From positions 62,001-126,000 of the forward strand of contig NZ_CAKZGO010000021.1 in the NCBI RefSeq assembly GCF_936916975.1: 64,000 nucleotides of DNA. Direction: 5' to 3'. This DNA is from an uncultured Dongia sp. GTDB taxonomy: Bacteria; Pseudomonadota; Alphaproteobacteria; Dongiales; Dongiaceae. Made by a program: the position numbers and the translations under genes. The notes below the pieces were generated by a model. That model saw nothing but the letters and a program-made list of their open reading frames with translations. It made no database searches and was not told where the DNA came from. Below are positions 63,044 to 64,000 of the stretch, piece by piece. Each line of letters opens with the position of its first letter. Positions within the stretch are counted from its first letter, which is position 1.

Positions 63044-63521
63044 GCATACGTTTCAATGTCCGATCCTTCAGCCAGAAATGATGGAACAGTGCCCCCAAGG
63101 CGTGGATCACGATGAAGGCGATGAAGAGCGGCTTGCCGATTTCGTGCACCTCGCCGATCTCCTCGTCGACATAGACCGCGAGCAGGCCGGTCACCGGCAC
63201 CGCGACCAGCAGCAGATAGAAGATGCCGTGGACGATCTTGGCAGCACGCACAGCCAGCCCCTGGCCGATGGGTGCCGGCGTTCCCTGGAAAAGCCGCACC
63301 AGGAGCCGGAGTCCGACCAGAACGAGGATGGCGATGCCGACCCAGTAATGCGCGTCCGCCAGAAGCTGCTCGGTCGGGTCCGGCACCGCGCCATGTTCCA
63401 GCGCCTCGGTCACCTCGCCCATGCTTTCGCCGAAGATCAGCTGGAACAGCACCAGGAGCGCGATCGTCCAATGCAGGAGGATCTGCACTGCGGAATATCC
63501 CTGGCGGTTGGCTGGGGCCAT
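63027..63521 (-). CDS. Cytochrome b561-family protein
   Basis: The 164-residue inner-membrane protein has four hydrophobic segments with the expected haem-ligand histidines (ILLHWTIALLV, DAHYWVGIAI, KIVHGIFYLL, FIVIHALGALFHHF). These bacterial b561 proteins pass electrons to or from quinone or periplasmic partners. AAGGAG precedes ATG 63521. The partner is not nearby. Confidence 0.92.
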   Translation of the reverse strand: MAPANRQGYSAVQILLHWTIALLVLFQLIFGESMGEVTEALEHGAVPDPTEQLLADAHYWVGIAILVLVGLRLLVRLFQGTPAPIGQGLAVRAAKIVHGIFYLLLVAVPVTGLLAVYVDEEIGEVHEIGKPLFIAFIVIHALGALFHHFWLKDRTLKRMLSPAP

Positions 63522-63677
63522 CTTGTGTCTCCTTGCCTCAATGGGCAGCAACGGTTGCCGCGGCGACGATAATCTGGAATATCGACGTGGCATCTTGTCG
63601 ATAACCTTACAATGATTATGGTTGGCCGTGTTGCGTCAATTTAACGCTGGCCGCCGCCCCCTCGGAGTTCTCCCTGC

Positions 63678-64000
63678 ATGACCAGCCCGGCCTACCCCAT
63701 CGAAACCGCGCGCCTGCGCATCCGCCCCTTTGCCGAGCGCGACCTGCAGCAGATGGTGGCGCTCTATAGCGAGCCGGAGGTGTTGCGCTATCTCTATGTC
63801 GGCCAGCGCTCCGGCAATGAGATCGCCAAATCGCTGCAGGAACGCTGCAAGAAGACCGCCTTGTCGGCCGAAGGCGACAAGCTGGTGCTGGCGGTCGAGC
63901 TCAAGGAGACCGGCATCTGTGTCGGCGAGGTGATCCTGGTCTGGCTCAGCGAGGTACATAAATCGGCCGAGATCGGCTTTCTGGTGCATCCCGGCTTCCA
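63678..64000 (+). CDS. GNAT acetyltransferase (3' end outside window)
   Basis: The visible 107 residues begin MTSPAYPIETARLRIRPF, the N-terminal signature of RimJ/RimL-like GNAT enzymes, with LVLAVELKETGICVGEVIL and a later AEIGFLVHPGF before the window ends. It would transfer acetyl from acetyl-CoA to an amine; the target is unknown. The CoA-binding segment lies outside. Confidence 0.85.
   Translation, partial: MTSPAYPIETARLRIRPFAERDLQQMVALYSEPEVLRYLYVGQRSGNEIAKSLQERCKKTALSAEGDKLVLAVELKETGICVGEVILVWLSEVHKSAEIGFLVHPGF

Noticed and set aside
1-64000. CRISPR array, prophage or insertion sequence
   Set aside because: No regularly spaced repeats, transposase, integrase or phage structural genes are visible.

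Overview
The window is GC-rich chromosomal DNA from an alphaproteobacterium, most likely Rhodospirillales. The reasons are the codon use, the molybdopterin-binding protein / sfsA / map / radC neighbourhood, DUF2336 and PAS_5-type proteins, a complete tetrameric sarcosine oxidase operon and alphaproteobacterial palindromic repeats. The genus cannot be fixed from the sequence. No prophage, insertion sequence, rRNA or CRISPR array is visible. There is one tRNA gene.

Layout. 1-8500: the end of an anti-sigma-factor-like gene, a tiny lipoprotein, an NADP-dependent reductase, an assimilatory sulfate operon (cysH-cysD-cysNC), a cobalamin-type radical SAM protein and a DUF2380-like secreted protein. 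8500-9804: a low-GC pocket with a lipoprotein, a DUF805 membrane protein and tRNA-Leu(UAA). The 3' two-thirds of that tRNA is repeated about 690 bp away, which is the footprint of an integration event. 9880-17260: housekeeping genes (CinA-like protein, sfsA, map, radC), an extradiol dioxygenase, and a DUF2336 protein translationally coupled to a PAS histidine kinase. 17250-25870: a deacetylase-family enzyme, serine-glyoxylate-type aminotransferase, an ADP-forming acyl-CoA ligase, a D-aminoacylase, an orphan TAXI binding protein and an outer-membrane barrel. 25880-31670: a WYL regulator, an inverted pair of palindromic repeats, an EamA exporter, a four-gene operon (double GFA protein, PhnD-like protein, EamA, TusA) and a fatty acid desaturase. 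31670-35000: a periplasmic molybdenum hydroxylase operon with its 2Fe-2S subunit and dihaem cytochrome c.

36470-60070 is dominated by one-carbon / glycine-betaine catabolism: two non-identical MttB-family methyltransferases (36.5-38.0 and 55.5-57.1 kb), a GlxA-type AraC regulator, soxBDAG (43.0-48.2 kb) and a FAD-GcvT demethylating dehydrogenase (57.5-60.1 kb). Between them lie an HD-domain protein that may belong to the diiron oxygenase branch, transporters, a beta-carbonic anhydrase, PAS_5 proteins and an L,D-transpeptidase. The expected flow is betaine to dimethylglycine (MttB or another enzyme), then sarcosine (FAD-GcvT), then glycine plus methylene-tetrahydrofolate (SoxBDAG). The corrinoid protein and second methyltransferase needed by MttB are not in the window.

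60.1-62.0 kb holds an AT-rich single-gene island coding for a DUF262 (ParB/GmrSD-like) domain joined to a Schlafen-type AlbA_2 domain. It is the best candidate here for an uncharacterised defence protein. The window ends with an esterase, a cytochrome b561 and the start of a GNAT acetyltransferase. Several genes appear to start at TTG behind a strong Shine-Dalgarno sequence, and small proteins of 37-75 residues are present.
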